NCBI GenBank assembly: GCA_907163375.1
Contig: CAJQUW010006325.1
Span: 1-64,000 of the forward strand
DNA length: 64,000 nt
Direction: 5' to 3'
From: Prostheceraeus crozeri
Taxonomy: Eukaryota; Platyhelminthes; Polycladida; Euryleptidae
In this document: one piece after another, positions 24,501 to 31,926 of the stretch
How positions within the stretch are numbered: position 1 is the first letter of the stretch
How the letters are laid out: every line of letters starts with the position of its first letter
Made by a program: the position numbers and the translations under genes
The notes under the pieces: model-generated
The model's database searches: none
The model's input: only the letters and a program-made list of their open reading frames with translations
What the model was told of the DNA's origin: nothing

Positions 24501-27500
24501 GTTAACCTACCTGATGAAGTTGACAATGTCGAACTTTCAAACGAGGAGGATACCGTTGTCGAAGAGTCGGAATATACATTACCTACAAAAGAAGCATTAA
24601 GAGATGTTGTCACAGAACCCGAAAATGACTCACCAATTTTCAATCACGCGCAAAACAATTAGAAATTTTCACATGAGGGGACTTATTAAATTTATGTAAA
24701 ATTCACTCTTACTTTTACTCATTTACTTCATAAAATCTGTTACTTATTTTGCGTTTCATAAGTAGGTCGCATTCCCTGCATAGTGCATGTTATTGATTGC
24801 GTACCTCAACAATCTCCATCGTCGCTGCTGCAACAGCATTTGAGGCGAAAGCCATAATCCCCTAATAGAAGTTATGAAGCAGGTTCCAAGATCATCATGC
24901 ACTGTCGTAAGATTTTTGCTATATTGAAACCACATGTAGTCGCATTATTTGCGTAAAACAGCAAATCTTTGCGGGCAATTTATTTCCGCGAGTTTATTTA
25001 TTTATTTATTTCACGAAAAGATTTATGTGACATTTATGTCTCGGGGCGAGACTTCAAGGGCACAAGAAAAAACGCAGAAAAACAAATTCGATCGACGTCA
25101 CAGGAGAGAGGCAAATGTTAGAAAATGAGAAGCAAACAAATACATATCATAAGTGACTGAAGGCAGTACGCAGGAGTTCGGATCTCAGGGCCCTCTCGAA
25201 GGAAGGGACTGAGGGAGCCGCTTTGACACTATCCGGCAGAGTGTTCCACACGCGGGCAGCCGCGATCGGGAAGGCCCTGGCACCGACAGTCTTCAGGCGG
25301 GAGGTTGGGACAAGCAGCTGGTCACCTGAGGCCGAGCGGAGACTTTTACGGGAAGGGATGGAGGACACACGATGCAAGAGGGACGACAAGTATGAAGGGG
25401 CTCCTCCCCGAAGGCACTTGAACGCGAATACCGCCACGCGGAAGGTGATGCGATGGCGGATCGGGAGCCACTGCAGCGACTGGAGAAGCGGAGTGATGTG
25501 GTCACGGGAGCGGGCACGAAACAAGATCCGTGCTCCAGCATTCATCACGGATTGCATTCTGGAGAGGGAGTTATCAGGGAGGCCATACAGCAGACTGCAG
25601 CAGTAATCAAGTCTGGAGAGCACTAGGGAGACCACGAGGGTGTTCAAGACAGATTTGAGAAGGAAGCGATGTATGGTTCGGAGCTGACGGAGAGTCGAGA
25701 AGCACTTGGAGACGATATTCGAAATCTGGGGTTGCATTGATAAGCAGGGGTCGAGAAGCACACCAAGATTGCGGACTATGGTTGATGGACTGATCACACT
25801 CTCTTGGTTGATGGCGGTGGGAGTCAGTGGGGCAAGGTGACGACGTCTTTTGGAGGTGAGCCACATGACTTCTGTCTTGCTGATGTTGAGCAGAAGGCGA
25901 TTACTTGCCAGCCATCGGTGAACCTCCGCGAGGCAGTCGCTCATCTTGGAGGAGAGATCCATAGCCTGAGAGGGTGGGCAGGACTCGTAGATCTGGATGT
26001 CGTCAGCATACAGATGGAGGGAGAAGCCATGGGAGGCGATGATGTTGGGAAGGTCTGAGGTATAAAGCAGGAAAAGGATTAGGCCAAGGACGGAGCCTTG
26101 AGGGACCCCCTGCGACGATCTGGCTGAGGATGAGGTGGAGGACTTACACACCACAGTCTCACTACGGTCGCGCAGAAATGAAGCGAACCACGACAGGACA
26201 TCCCCACTCAGGCCGAAAGTCAACTCAAGGCGACGGAGGAGGATGTCGTGGTGAACGCAGTCGAAGGCAGAGGAGAGGTCAAGGAGGGCGATGAGGCACA
26301 AGTCACCGCTGTCGATGGACGAGAGAAGATCGGACGTCACCTTCAAGAGGGCGGTTTCGGTGGAGTGCAGGGACCGGTACGCTGACTGGAGATCAGGAAG
26401 GAGGCTATGGGCGTTTAGGTGAATCAGAAGCTGACGCGCCACCACACGCTGAAGGACCTTGGAGAGTGCACAGCTTGGAGATAGGGCGGTAGGAAGAGAC
26501 GTCAGTGGGGTCAGGGTTGCCTTTCTTCAGGATCGGGTTGATGATTGCTTCCTTCCAGGATGTTGGGAAAGATCCGGAAGATAGGGACGTGTTGAATAGG
26601 TGAGCGATGAAGGGGCCAGGATATCGATGTTCAGCCGGCAAACATTCACGAGAGCTGCGTTTGTTCGGGAGGTGTGAAACAATCTCGACGACGTCAGAGT
26701 CAGTGAGCAGCTGAAACTCAGTGAAGGAGCAGGTCGGTGAGGTTTGGGGAAATCAGGAGGTGGTTCGCTGTTTTGTCATGAATGACCTTGACCTTCTCGG
26801 AGGAGTGCCGCTGGAAGGACTCGGCGCAGATGTTCGCGTTGGGATTGCTGTGAGCGGGGCCCATCAGTGTGTTGATGGAGTTCCACATCAGACGGGGATG
26901 CCATTTCTCCGAGCCTGTCTTTTGTTTCCAGAATGCCTCACGCTTTTGAAGGGTCAGTTTCTTGTATGATCGTCGGACGACTTTGAGGTCAGCAGAGGCG
27001 GAGGCTGCTGCAGCAGGATCGGAGATGTTGAGATGCTTGATGCGTCTTTCAAGGCGCCTGGCATGCCGCTTTAGCGTCTTGCAGTCGTTGTCAAACCAGG
27101 GATCTGACACTCGAGGGCGACAGCGCACAGTCTTGTGAGGGACAACGGAGTCAAGGGCACTAGTGACCTCGTCATCGAAGAGATCAGCAAGATGATTGAC
27201 GTCAACGTCAGAGGGCAGGGAGGAACACAGAGTAGAGGTGAGGAGAGCAGATTGCAGAGCCTGATTGTCCAGAGATTTCCATGGGCGTGTGGTGATGGTG
27301 CGGTAGACAGGTAGAGGGCGAGGTATGGATGTAGACCACTTAATCAGGCGATGATCTGACAATCCAGAGTCAAGTACATCGACAGCTGGGGAAGGGAGAT
27401 CGGTTCTCGACGCGACGATGTCGAGAGTTCCGCCTTTATCATGCGTAGGACCTGTCACTCGGCAGTCTAAGCCGTAGGCGTGGAAGAGGCTGAGAAGAGA

Positions 27501-30500
27501 CTTTGAGTGGGGGTCGTCAGCCTTCTCTACGTTGATGTTGAGGTCACCTACTATGAAAAGGGGCTATGGGCTACGCGAAAAGGTTTATGGTTGCGCAACA
27601 GCTACGTATGAAGCCTCTGACTAAGACCGTCTGTAACATACCGTCTTTGAATAAGATAGGGTGGCGAAGGTTGAGCTCCGATAAGTATAATGAATGATTT
27701 CTAAGAATTTCAATCCTCAAAATCTCAATACACAGTCTTGCAATTAGCTGCCACTCGCTAATTTTGAGCGACTGAATTTTTTAAATCATTTGGTGAAACT
27801 GAACTTGTTACAAGTATTGTGTACCATTTTAACAGATTTCATATGTTTATTTGTGGAACTGCTGCTTCGTCATACATCAGTAATGTTCGTTTGCAATTTC
27901 CTCTTGAATTATTAGAATTCAGCGATTTCCGCCATCGAGGCAATATTTTTTTTCGCTAGCCGCGGCAAATGCATTCCTCTGCTCATGATCAAGTCTTCGA
28001 CACGGAAGGCATTTATTTATATCTGTACCATATTTATTCATTTAAATGTATTTTTTTGTTTTACAGTAGTTTTTACAGGCATGCATTTTATTTGAGCACG
28101 TGTGTCAAAGATATATAAAATAGTTTGCCTATTCATTAATAGGAAGCTTTTCTTTTCTTTCGATATATGTCTGACGATTAGTCGTCCAAGCTTGTTAAGC
28201 AAATGCGTGTCTATTCAACATTTCGGAAATTAGACTATGAATGTATGATGGTAGATACATTGTCATTCGAAGCAAATGAGGTACATTACGCATCTGGTTT
28301 TATTAATGAACATAACTTGTCCTACTAGAGAATTAAGGGACCACAAACTATCATTTTGAACTTACACCCGGTGGACGATAACTAAAAATTCGATTCCAAT
28401 TTCAATAAACTAGCTACTTGTTTTTTTAGAAAAATACAAATAATCGTGATTTCGATTATGTAATTTATAATCGAAATTATAGACATGACTGGCCCATTAA
28501 GCAAATTTGCTTAATCAGGTTGATATTTCGATTATAATTTCAAATTTTTTTATAACATTTGACATTGATTCCGATTTTGAAGTTTATCCTTGCAATTTTC
28601 TCACTGGGATCTCGAACTCAGAAACTTTCTCTTTATTTCTTCTCGGAGTGCAGTTTCGATTTCCAAATAATAAAGGTTGACAGTACTACGGTTTCTTTCA
28701 TACCACACTGCATACCAAGTAGCCAAATTAACACCTCAATTGATTAGTCAGATGACAATCCGTTGAGAATAAGGTGTCAAGCTATGGTAACCAGATTTTT
28801 TCAACCAAGAAATTGGAACACCTCAAAATGATCGCTGTTTAGCAATGAAGTTTAGTGCAGGGATATACCTTGAGCAAAAGAGTCAAACCCATGCTGCGGC
28901 AAACATGGAATTTTTTTTATCAGTGACTTTTGTCGAATGCTTTTGCCATTTCCGGCAAATTTTAGTGTTTCTCTTTCAGTCTGTGTTCTACTATTAATTG
29001 TCTGAGAGCCTGTCTGTGAACCTACTCGTTCACGAATGTACAATGACGGCTACATTTTCAGCCATAGCATGTCAATGGTATAATGTGTGTACACTGTAAA
29101 TCGCTGGATACGAAAATTACATACAAACATATACCAAAATCACATACAATTTGAAACTAACATTTGATACGAGATTCTGGTATGTCTACAGAGATCTGGT
29201 ATGTTTTTCATACCACATCTCACTTACTTTCGTATGTGATTGGTATGTAGCGATACGAACAATTCTATCTGTGATTGGCTGTTTTACACTGAAATACGAA
29301 TTGTTGGTATGTTTTATGTACGAGACCCGATGCAAATTCATCCCTATTCGTATGCCTCTGGTATGTATGTGTTTGGTATGTGCAGCTTTAAGTCACATAG
29401 CAAAAAAGTATATATATAACATACTATTGTCAAAAAACTTTTTTCGGTAGTATCAGTCGTGAATATTTTTTGTTTGATAGAGTGATATTTAACTAGATTA
29501 GATGTATTGTGAATTTTATGCTCCACGAATATGTCGTCGATGCTACTTGTATAGAAACATTAACAGGACGTTTAGTTAACTATACTTTATGACCCAAGTT
29601 GATAAACATCATTTCACTTAAACGGCATCTTCAGTGAAATCTTGTTGACTTATATATCTCAAACATAACTATTTTTGCGTTCATGAATTATAATGTGTTT
29701 CTATTTCGGATTGATAATATGCTTAATTTCAAAATTACATAATGCATGATTGTTGATGGTTGAGTACTCATTGGTTATTCATGAAATGCCTTAGACTTAG
29801 GTGCATGAAAATCGAATTCAATATTGAAAGTATGACTCTTGAATGTCATTATCTCACTACTTACAGAGCAGTAGTAACATTAGTGTGATCTTTATTGACA
29901 AAAGGCCTTAAATCAACATACTTTGGACATGATTTATGCTTTCTTTTAACATTGTGCTGGTATGGCTTTAGTATTTAAAGCATAACACATTTGAAATAAC
30001 ATACGAAAAGCATACAAATATATACCAAGAGAATACAAAAATATACCAAAAAATATTTTGGTATACATCCTTCGTATGTGATTGGTATTGAGCGATTTAC
30101 AGTGTAGGCATATCTCGAATTTTGTTCAAATAGCCTACTGTCCAATCATCAATTCTATACTGCAATATGATTGGCTGAGCCACATAATACGAACAGCTCT
30201 TTTTGATACTTTGCGATGCATCTCTGCATTTTTATGATGCTTTTTATCTCGACTGAGAGATACCGATTAGAGTCTATCGTCTTTTGTTAAGAGTGATTAT
30301 CCATTTTCATCAAGCCTTGCCAAACTTTCCGAAAAACTTGACAAACCTGCCAAAACTTGAAAAACTTTCCGACTATGACATTATCCCTGCAGAGAGAACT
30401 TTATGATGCAATAACACCTAATTTCATCTAAATGAAACTGAATTTTAGCACTGAGATGCTGCAAAACCGGTGTAGCAGTCTAAAGTTTCTCCCCTTTCAT

Positions 30501-31926
30501 TGTGCCCTTTTCTGTTTCTGGGTGTTTCCTATCTAATTCAGTGATACTTTGTCTATCAAAGCTTGCCGAACTCAGATCTGCTTGAATCAGATTGCAGAAA
30601 TATGTTGTCTTTGATCGGGACCAAACGTGAACATCTTACCCAGTGATAAATGCTAGCAAACAGTGCAACATTTTCACTCGCAATATTAAGCAAAATAGTT
30701 TCCTCCACAAAGCAAAGCTCAATTTTGACAAATTTAGTGAGGCAATTGCAGGATTGATGGAAATCTTGAAATAGTCACGAAAAAAGATCTTGATAAATAT
30801 TGCTGATGAGAATTTCAAAGGGATTGAAATCGTAAAATCTATATTTTCCCCTAATTGGTGCTAAGTGGAAGGAATTGGAGTGAAAACCATGAACACAAGA
30901 GAAATTTACATATACTTCATGCACGTATAATATAGGCCTAGAATAGACACCATCATTCTTAAAAATCAAAATTCGCAATTTAGACCTTCCAACATGAAAA
31001 GCCAGATTGACTGCTCTCTGACCAAATCTAGCTTCAGCTCAAATGTTTATATTCTGTATATTTATCTGTAGAATATGAAATAATGTCAAAAGATTCTATT
31101 TTCGCAATTTTCTCATCAGCTGGTGAGTAAATAAGAGTTGATAGTAACTTTAAACTGGCCAAAGTTACAGGGGAGTAACTTTTCCTGGGAGTGGCTTAAC
31201 AAATGTTACTGGGGAGTGGTTTTAGCCTACAGACAGTGTTACTGGGCACTAAGTTTTGACTAGAGTAGCTTTAGTCTGGTACATCGGGACAAGGACGCCC
31301 ATGTTGGGACTGACTGTCTCGGTAAAACCGGCACGTTTGGTCACAATTTGTTAACTTTTCATCCGTCTTTGGGAAAATAGAATCACGTAGCTTTATGGAG
31401 CAACGGAGATTCTGATTTTACATCACGGAATCCAGCAACCTTGGTCACAAGTGTAACAAAAACATGAACTGATTCATATCAGACGCGGTCCATAAATAAT
31501 GTACATGATAGATTAAATGTTATGAATATTATTTCCCCGTCAATGATTAATGAAAGAAGATTAATAGCAAAACAATTAAGTGGCCCACTTTTTGTCTACC
31601 ACTTAATGAACCACCAGAGCATAAAAGGATTATTCAAAATGGTTGACTTTATCACTTTCGAAACACTATCTGACTTAATTGATCAATCTTGCGATGCAGC
31701 TTAGGGAAATGAGCTGATTCGTCATAAATATGCTTACATTTCAGGAAGCTTTTCGCCCGACTCTTCTCAAGTGGTGCTACGTCTATAGCATTAATTTTAA
31801 CCTAATCATTCATTATTATAACATGTGGATTCTTAAGCAAAACCATGTATACTTACCACATACGTAAATTAGAAATGCAATAAAAAGGCCTGGCAGCAGG
31901 TGGCGCGAGGAAGACATTAGGAGCAT
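1993..31926 (-). CDS. Mucin-like secreted/membrane protein, multi-exon host gene (partial)
   Basis: Seven minus-strand exons form a consistent model: 31926-31857, 24582-24511, 21903-21829, 3148-3092, 2852-2763, 2371-2315 and 2082-1993, probably continuing left of the window. Each internal exon lies between a pyrimidine-AG acceptor and a GT donor, all introns are phase 1, and every internal exon length is a multiple of three (72, 75, 57, 90, 57, 90). The first exon encodes a hydrophobic signal peptide; the others are almost entirely Thr, Ser, Ala and Pro, typical of O-glycosylated mucin-like stalks. The protein is therefore probably secreted or surface-anchored, but nothing beyond the first 23 residues identifies a family. 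The large introns are packed with transposons. Additional exons could have been missed, and exon order needs transcript support. Confidence 0.65.
2315..2371 (-). CDS. Mucin-like exon, type B, copy 1 (57 bp)
   Basis: Lies between a TCTTTCAG acceptor and a GTAAGA donor. It encodes ASTSTASTTTTESPTTTQ, phase 1 at both ends. It belongs to the tandem unit left of 2763-3148. Confidence 0.75.
2763..2852 (-). CDS. Mucin-like exon, type A, copy 2 (90 bp)
   Basis: Lies between an AATTTCAG acceptor and a GTCAGA donor. It encodes a 30-codon Thr-rich module starting EATTTSVP, phase 1 at both ends. It is nearly identical to 1993-2082, exactly 770 bp away. Confidence 0.75.
3092..3148 (-). CDS. Mucin-like exon, type B, copy 2 (57 bp)
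   Basis: Lies between a TTTCAG acceptor and a GTAAGA donor. It encodes ATISTASATTTESPTTTQ in phase 1. It differs at a few bases from the exon at 2315-2371, showing that the two derive from a tandem duplication. Confidence 0.75.
3161..4153. other. Intron sequence, no element recognised
   Basis: Unique-looking AT-rich DNA between the mucin-like exons and the hAT element. No coding, RNA or terminal repeat signal was seen. Confidence 0.5.
4162..4392 (+). repeat. Left subterminal GC-rich satellite of hAT
   Basis: About five units of roughly 30 bp, each with GGCCGG and GCATTCAAAACCGGCCGG, directly follow the hAT end. The composition is strikingly GC-rich against AT-rich surroundings. Short open frames here are a product of the 30-bp period, not genes. 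Confidence 0.8.
4896..6058. mobile_element. Pogo/Tigger-like MITE inside the hAT
   Basis: Ends CAGTAAACCCTCTATTTAAT and (inverted) CAGTAAAACCTGCTTGTAG, each flanked by TA, fit a Tc1/mariner-superfamily pogo-type terminus. The 1163-bp interior has no transposase frame, so it is non-autonomous. Repeated GTGTCCATT-like words crowd the first 90 and last 150 bp. It interrupts the 5' non-coding part of the hAT element. Confidence 0.75.
6504..7571 (+). pseudogene. hAT transposase, exon 1 (decayed)
   Basis: Translates in pieces to a hAT transposase N-terminal half. A BED-like zinc finger (CRHC near 6713, then HRHVNSC near 6799) is followed by a DNA-binding/dimer region and the start of the RNase H-fold catalytic domain, including ACITDLWTD (about 7159-7185, first catalytic Asp). 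Later comes IQCICHRISTVL (about 7438-7473), the C-x2-H signature of hAT. The start ATG at 6504 (MTDLDAES) is preferred over 6459. Frame breaks occur near 6897, 7340 and 7437. A good donor (CAG|GTAAGC) follows at 7572. The gene is dead but clearly the source gene of the enclosing element. Confidence 0.8.
7572..8238 (+). other. hAT transposase intron 1
   Basis: Begins GTAAGC and ends TTTTGTTTTAG, and the flanking frames are both hAT-like. No element or gene is seen within it. Confidence 0.6.
8239..8910 (+). pseudogene. hAT transposase, exon 2 (decayed)
   Basis: Encodes the middle, largely helical part of the hAT catalytic region (SSFFTSFQSLRSWLEERQ, then YWSKVTNLYQVAILLDPIF near 8598). The frame runs to a stop at 8868-8870. 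A one-base shift just before it keeps a plausible reading (ADKNVSTSSSIFKHK) up to a GTAAGC donor at 8911. The expected next exon lies 7.4 kb away because the following intron has received several elements. Confidence 0.75.
9047..9088. repeat. (TA)n left of Penelope-like element 1
   Basis: Simple AT dinucleotide run, one of five that border Penelope-like copies in this window. Confidence 0.9.
9164..9211 (-). ncRNA. Hammerhead-ribozyme-like motif of PLE1
   Basis: On the minus strand the order is stem I half (ATTCCC), an imperfect core box (GACTAG), hairpin stem II (CCTCATGAAATGAGG), box TGAAA, a self-complementary CCGG, then UC and the other stem I half (GGGAAT). This is the three-way order of the minimal hammerheads known in Penelope-like elements. 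The first core box departs from CUGAUGA, so this copy may not cleave. Confidence 0.5.
9256..10737 (-). pseudogene. PLE1 reverse transcriptase and GIY-YIG endonuclease
   Basis: A 493-residue frame. The RT part shows FVSFDVISLYTNI (palm motif A), GTAMGTKMAPTYA (motif B), and RYIDDCWIIW (catalytic YIDD, motif C). FLDVLVYRDRN marks the region after the fingers/palm. Near the C-terminus VIYVIRCKKCNDYYIGQTGG carries the GIY-YIG core, with a Cys pair before it (SCVCC), as in the Penelope/Neptune groups. In the family, target-primed reverse transcription uses the endonuclease nick. The apparent Met start at 10737 is an artefact of an inverted duplication; the real frame continues upstream. Confidence 0.9.
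10681..10772. repeat. 39-bp-arm palindrome inside PLE1
   Basis: Arms 10681-10719 and 10734-10772 are perfect inverted copies around a 14-bp spacer. The sequence next to the spacer recurs at about 10788-10819 (AATGTAATCAGTGG...). This is the trace expected of a template-switch event, and it disrupts the RT frame. Confidence 0.9.
10772..11909 (-). pseudogene. PLE1 N-terminal coding region
   Basis: Three frame segments precede the RT core. 11589-11909 is an Arg/Asn-rich basic leader. 11170-11589 contains NLSSLELGEDHKKLLQKGCK, the conserved Penelope N-terminal region, and ends with IHITKSDKGD. 10772-11071 contains FFYGLPKLHKH, the hallmark PLE motif just before the RT core, and RLIISSSHSP. The segments are in different frames, so the copy is decayed here. 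Order and spacing match the family. Confidence 0.8.
12006..12023. repeat. (TA)n between PLE1 and mariner
   Basis: AT dinucleotide run. Together with 14096-14120 it was one run before the mariner inserted at a TA. Confidence 0.85.
12362..13426 (+). CDS. Mariner-type DDD transposase, DD41D spacing
   Basis: 354 residues, full length for the superfamily. The N-terminal third is a paired-like helix-turn-helix DNA-binding region (SRFAIYRIRDKFEKTGSVEN, then GRPRS, a GRPR-type linker). The catalytic domain has WSDEASF (first Asp), YFQQDGAPAHF (second Asp) and WPPRSPDLTPMDFFFWG. I count 41 residues between the second Asp and the Asp of TPMD, which matches the DD41D (Visitor) group. The enzyme cuts and joins the element ends at TA targets. 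The ATG at 12362 lies about 340 bp inside the left end. No stop or frameshift is seen, so this copy may be functional. Confidence 0.9.
   Translation: MSGHLKDDQRKWILKSFWKNKNAEKVRMEWRDSFHSNPPSRFAIYRIRDKFEKTGSVENAPKSGRPRSVSITSNEELVAQTFVQSPKKSTRRASLELDISLSSTWRLMRKVELKPYRPRLLQHLLPDDAERRLQFAVLMLSEIRENPDLLDKIVWSDEASFKLSGHVNRHNCVYWFPENPHMVSTNELNQPGLTVWAGMSSNGVIGPVFFERTVTAEVYLQMLQSFAIPEMQSLNNFNELYFQQDGAPAHFAVSVRSYLNDTFPGKWIGRCGSILWPPRSPDLTPMDFFFWGVVKEKVYGRKPHTLSQLRSYITDACQEISDDRNLCRTVCHSVAERLQECADVHGGHFEHLRS
13501..13800. repeat. Foldback repeat inside the mariner 3' region
   Basis: Imperfect inverted ends (GTTAGGAAACCAAGCAAAC at left, inverted match ending 13800) enclose a near-perfect hairpin (13546-13627, centre AGAAGCTTCT). 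Two direct copies of a GACATTnGnATGTCAGCTG TTCTTCCTTC segment (about 13631 and 13721) follow. It looks like a small foldback or MITE nested in the transposon after the stop codon. Confidence 0.6.
14096..14120. repeat. (TA)n between mariner and PLE2
   Basis: AT run on the other side of the mariner insertion. Confidence 0.85.
14255..15094 (+). pseudogene. PLE2 RT C-terminus and GIY-YIG endonuclease
   Basis: The PLE frame starts near 14320 (LTTSVFRKATNSGECLN, the post-palm region). It continues through YKRSVVSSYLHRAYSHC and LVNNGYPQRLIEEM (RT thumb), then VVYQFHCPSDECNDVSYIGY, the GIY-YIG core with a Cys pair, and ends with LEIGEALLIKENQPLLN, a conserved endonuclease tail. About 250 residues of the usual 800 or so remain. 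The first 20 residues of the open frame are contributed by the inverted repeat. The remaining frame is uninterrupted. Confidence 0.85.
15258..15320 (+). ncRNA. Hammerhead-ribozyme-like motif of PLE2
   Basis: Contains CTGAAGA (fits the CUGANGA core), stem II GGACT...AGTCC, box GAAG (GAAA expected), and a self-complementary TACCGGTA that would be stem III, followed by UG. The element's inverted 5' copy keeps only the second half. One core mismatch leaves activity uncertain. Confidence 0.5.
15470..15520. repeat. (TA)n right of PLE2
   Basis: Long AT dinucleotide run directly at the 3' side of PLE2. The Tyr/Ile open frames through it are spurious. Confidence 0.9.
15521..16320 (+). other. Remainder of the last hAT intron
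   Basis: About 800 bp of AT-rich sequence ending in a strong acceptor (CTGACTTTTTTCAG). No element or gene is seen. Confidence 0.5.
16321..16603 (+). pseudogene. hAT transposase, exon 3 (C-terminal dimerisation domain)
   Basis: After the acceptor the frame reads EKIHFELSYFDEVRR, then ATNPLSFWKD, and SSGESERHFSLAGNALWSQR, followed by LNSLSLDALICLKDAKNNN. This is the conserved hAT C-terminal domain (W near PLxFWK, S-x-ERxFS, R-x-L) that carries dimerisation and part of the catalytic fold. The frame is open to the stop at 16601-16603. It belongs with the exons at 6504-7571 and 8239-8910; the junction phase is off by one, in keeping with decay. Confidence 0.85.
16604..17150 (+). other. hAT 3' non-coding part
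   Basis: AT-rich sequence between the transposase stop and PLE3. Nothing else is recognised. Confidence 0.5.
17241..17297 (-). ncRNA. Hammerhead-ribozyme-like motif of PLE3
   Basis: On the minus strand: CTTGAGA (imperfect CUGANGA), stem II GTCC...GGAC, box GGAAA, CCGG, then UC. Same order as the motifs in PLE1 and PLE2. Confidence 0.45.
17755..17845. repeat. (TA)n-rich tract at PLE3
   Basis: Broken AT/TATATACAT runs bordering the PLE3 remnant. Confidence 0.85.
17950..18090 (-). repeat. Right subterminal GC-rich satellite of hAT
   Basis: CCGGCCGG-rich repeats in inverted orientation relative to 4162-4392, ending at the CCCTG terminus. Units contain ACTAAAACCGGCCG. The pairing of such repeats at both ends suggests transposase-binding subterminal repeats. 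Confidence 0.8.
18099..18667. other. Intron sequence with a G12-13 run
   Basis: No gene. A poly-G run near 18317 within a GGTGG-rich stretch creates a spurious glycine-rich frame. Confidence 0.5.
18668..19762 (+). pseudogene. Second hAT-type transposase fossil (ZMYM1/TTF-like)
   Basis: Starts within the catalytic region (MKIIRGQTYDDASVLQR, the C/RGQxYDxAS motif). After a frame shift comes MKAVNPKALLIHCVNHALKL, the IHCxxHxLNL signature of this hAT branch, then FFQPREETAKYFQKSNET. LPRNRKLPRRYDG (about 19351-19389) is the typical LPRxRKxPxR linker, followed by YYFEIVDVLVMNIRRRFDQ. Several stops and shifts break it, and the C-terminal dimerisation domain was not found. It is unrelated to the enclosing 4162-18090 hAT and lacks visible termini, so it is an old fragment in the same host intron. 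Confidence 0.8.
19763..21828. other. Intron sequence, no element recognised
   Basis: AT-rich. Only short inverted repeats are seen (13-bp arms at 20574-20586 and 20634-20646; GCGAAGTGATATC near 21480 with its inverse near 21527). No gene. Confidence 0.45.
21829..21903 (-). CDS. Mucin-like exon (75 bp)
   Basis: Lies between the acceptor TTTTTGTACTTCCAG and the donor GTGGGTGA. It encodes a Thr/Ser/Ala-rich peptide (includes PSTSKATTAATNVTSTLNST) with possible N-glycosylation sites NVT and NST. Phase 1 at both ends, like the exons far downstream. Confidence 0.65.
21904..24510. other. Intron sequence, no element recognised
   Basis: No transposon ends or coding motif were identified. The 97-codon plus-strand frame at 23384 has no recognisable features. 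Confidence 0.4.
24511..24582 (-). CDS. Mucin-like exon (72 bp)
   Basis: Lies between the acceptor TTCTTTTGTAG and the donor GTAGGTT. It encodes a Ser/Thr-rich peptide (includes SDSSTTVSSSFESSTLSTSS), phase 1 at both ends. The reading frame stays open and Ser/Thr-rich a little upstream, so the exon may be longer if that acceptor is not used. Confidence 0.6.
25147..26641 (-). pseudogene. LINE reverse transcriptase
   Basis: Starts with GSFPTSWKEAIINPILKKGN and SSYRPIS (RT fingers). After a one-base shift near 26445-26465 it reads a 432-residue open frame: LIALLDLSSAFDCVHHDILL (palm A), SSQGVPQGSVLGLILFLLYT (motif B), HLYADDIQIY (catalytic YADD). The C-terminus has LQSLQWLPIRHRITF and ARVWNTLPDSVK, the conserved tail of CR1/L2-type ORF2. 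One shift inactivates this copy; otherwise it is well preserved. Confidence 0.9.
26718..27562 (-). pseudogene. LINE endonuclease C-terminus and linker
   Basis: Contains VGDLNINVEK (APE endonuclease core), then GGTLDIVASR and LSDHRLIKWS, where SDH carries the catalytic His of APE-type endonucleases. A linker region follows with DPWFDNDCKTLKRHARRLER and AFWKQK, typical of CR1/L2 elements. The N-terminal endonuclease part is lost by 5' truncation. The frame shifts between here and the RT part, around 26640-26720. Confidence 0.85.
27563..29089. other. Intron sequence, no element recognised
   Basis: Nothing supportable apart from small AT-rich inverted repeats near 28440-28550. Confidence 0.4.
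29092..30104. mobile_element. TA-inserting MITE with GTATG repeats
   Basis: Ends CACTGTAAATCGCT at both sides (inverted), flanked by TA on each side, so it is probably a non-autonomous Tc1/mariner-superfamily element of 1013 bp. The interior has no transposase frame. Many copies of GTATGT/ATACCAAA-type words cluster within about 300 bp of each end. Confidence 0.8.
30107..31854. other. Intron sequence, no element recognised
   Basis: Only short degenerate repeats (for example AAACTTTCCGA near 30325 and GTTACTGGGGAGT near 31170-31250). No gene. Confidence 0.4.
31857..31926 (-). CDS. First coding exon, signal peptide
   Basis: Reads MLLMSSSRHLLPGLF followed by IAFLIYVC, then a single G before a strong GTAAGT donor, so the intron is phase 1. 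A second in-frame ATG lies three codons in (31917). The hydrophobic core followed by a small-residue junction looks like a signal peptide. A possible acceptor (TTTAACAG) lies just upstream of the first ATG, so a 5' untranslated exon may exist. The phase match to the downstream Thr/Ser exons is what links it to them. Confidence 0.55.

Larger units (their letters stand above)
24993..27562 (-). mobile_element. CR1/L2-type LINE, 5'-truncated
   Basis: A minus-strand non-LTR retrotransposon. It starts abruptly within the endonuclease domain at about 27562 (FIVGDLNINVEK) and ends at a (TTTA)n tail at 24993-25011 on the plus strand. It is GC-richer than its surroundings, consistent with a fairly recent arrival. 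Endonuclease, RT and the C-terminal region are all present in order. It lies in the mucin-like gene's first intron, in the same orientation as the gene. Confidence 0.9.

Noticed and set aside
24790-24870. Possible extra exon (MAFASNAVAAATMEIVE) of the mucin-like gene
   Set aside because: A GTACGC donor is present, but the acceptor is weak, the peptide is not Thr/Ser-rich and the phase does not match the other exons.
25223-25606. Plus-strand frames across the LINE
   Set aside because: Antisense shadows of the well-supported minus-strand reverse transcriptase.
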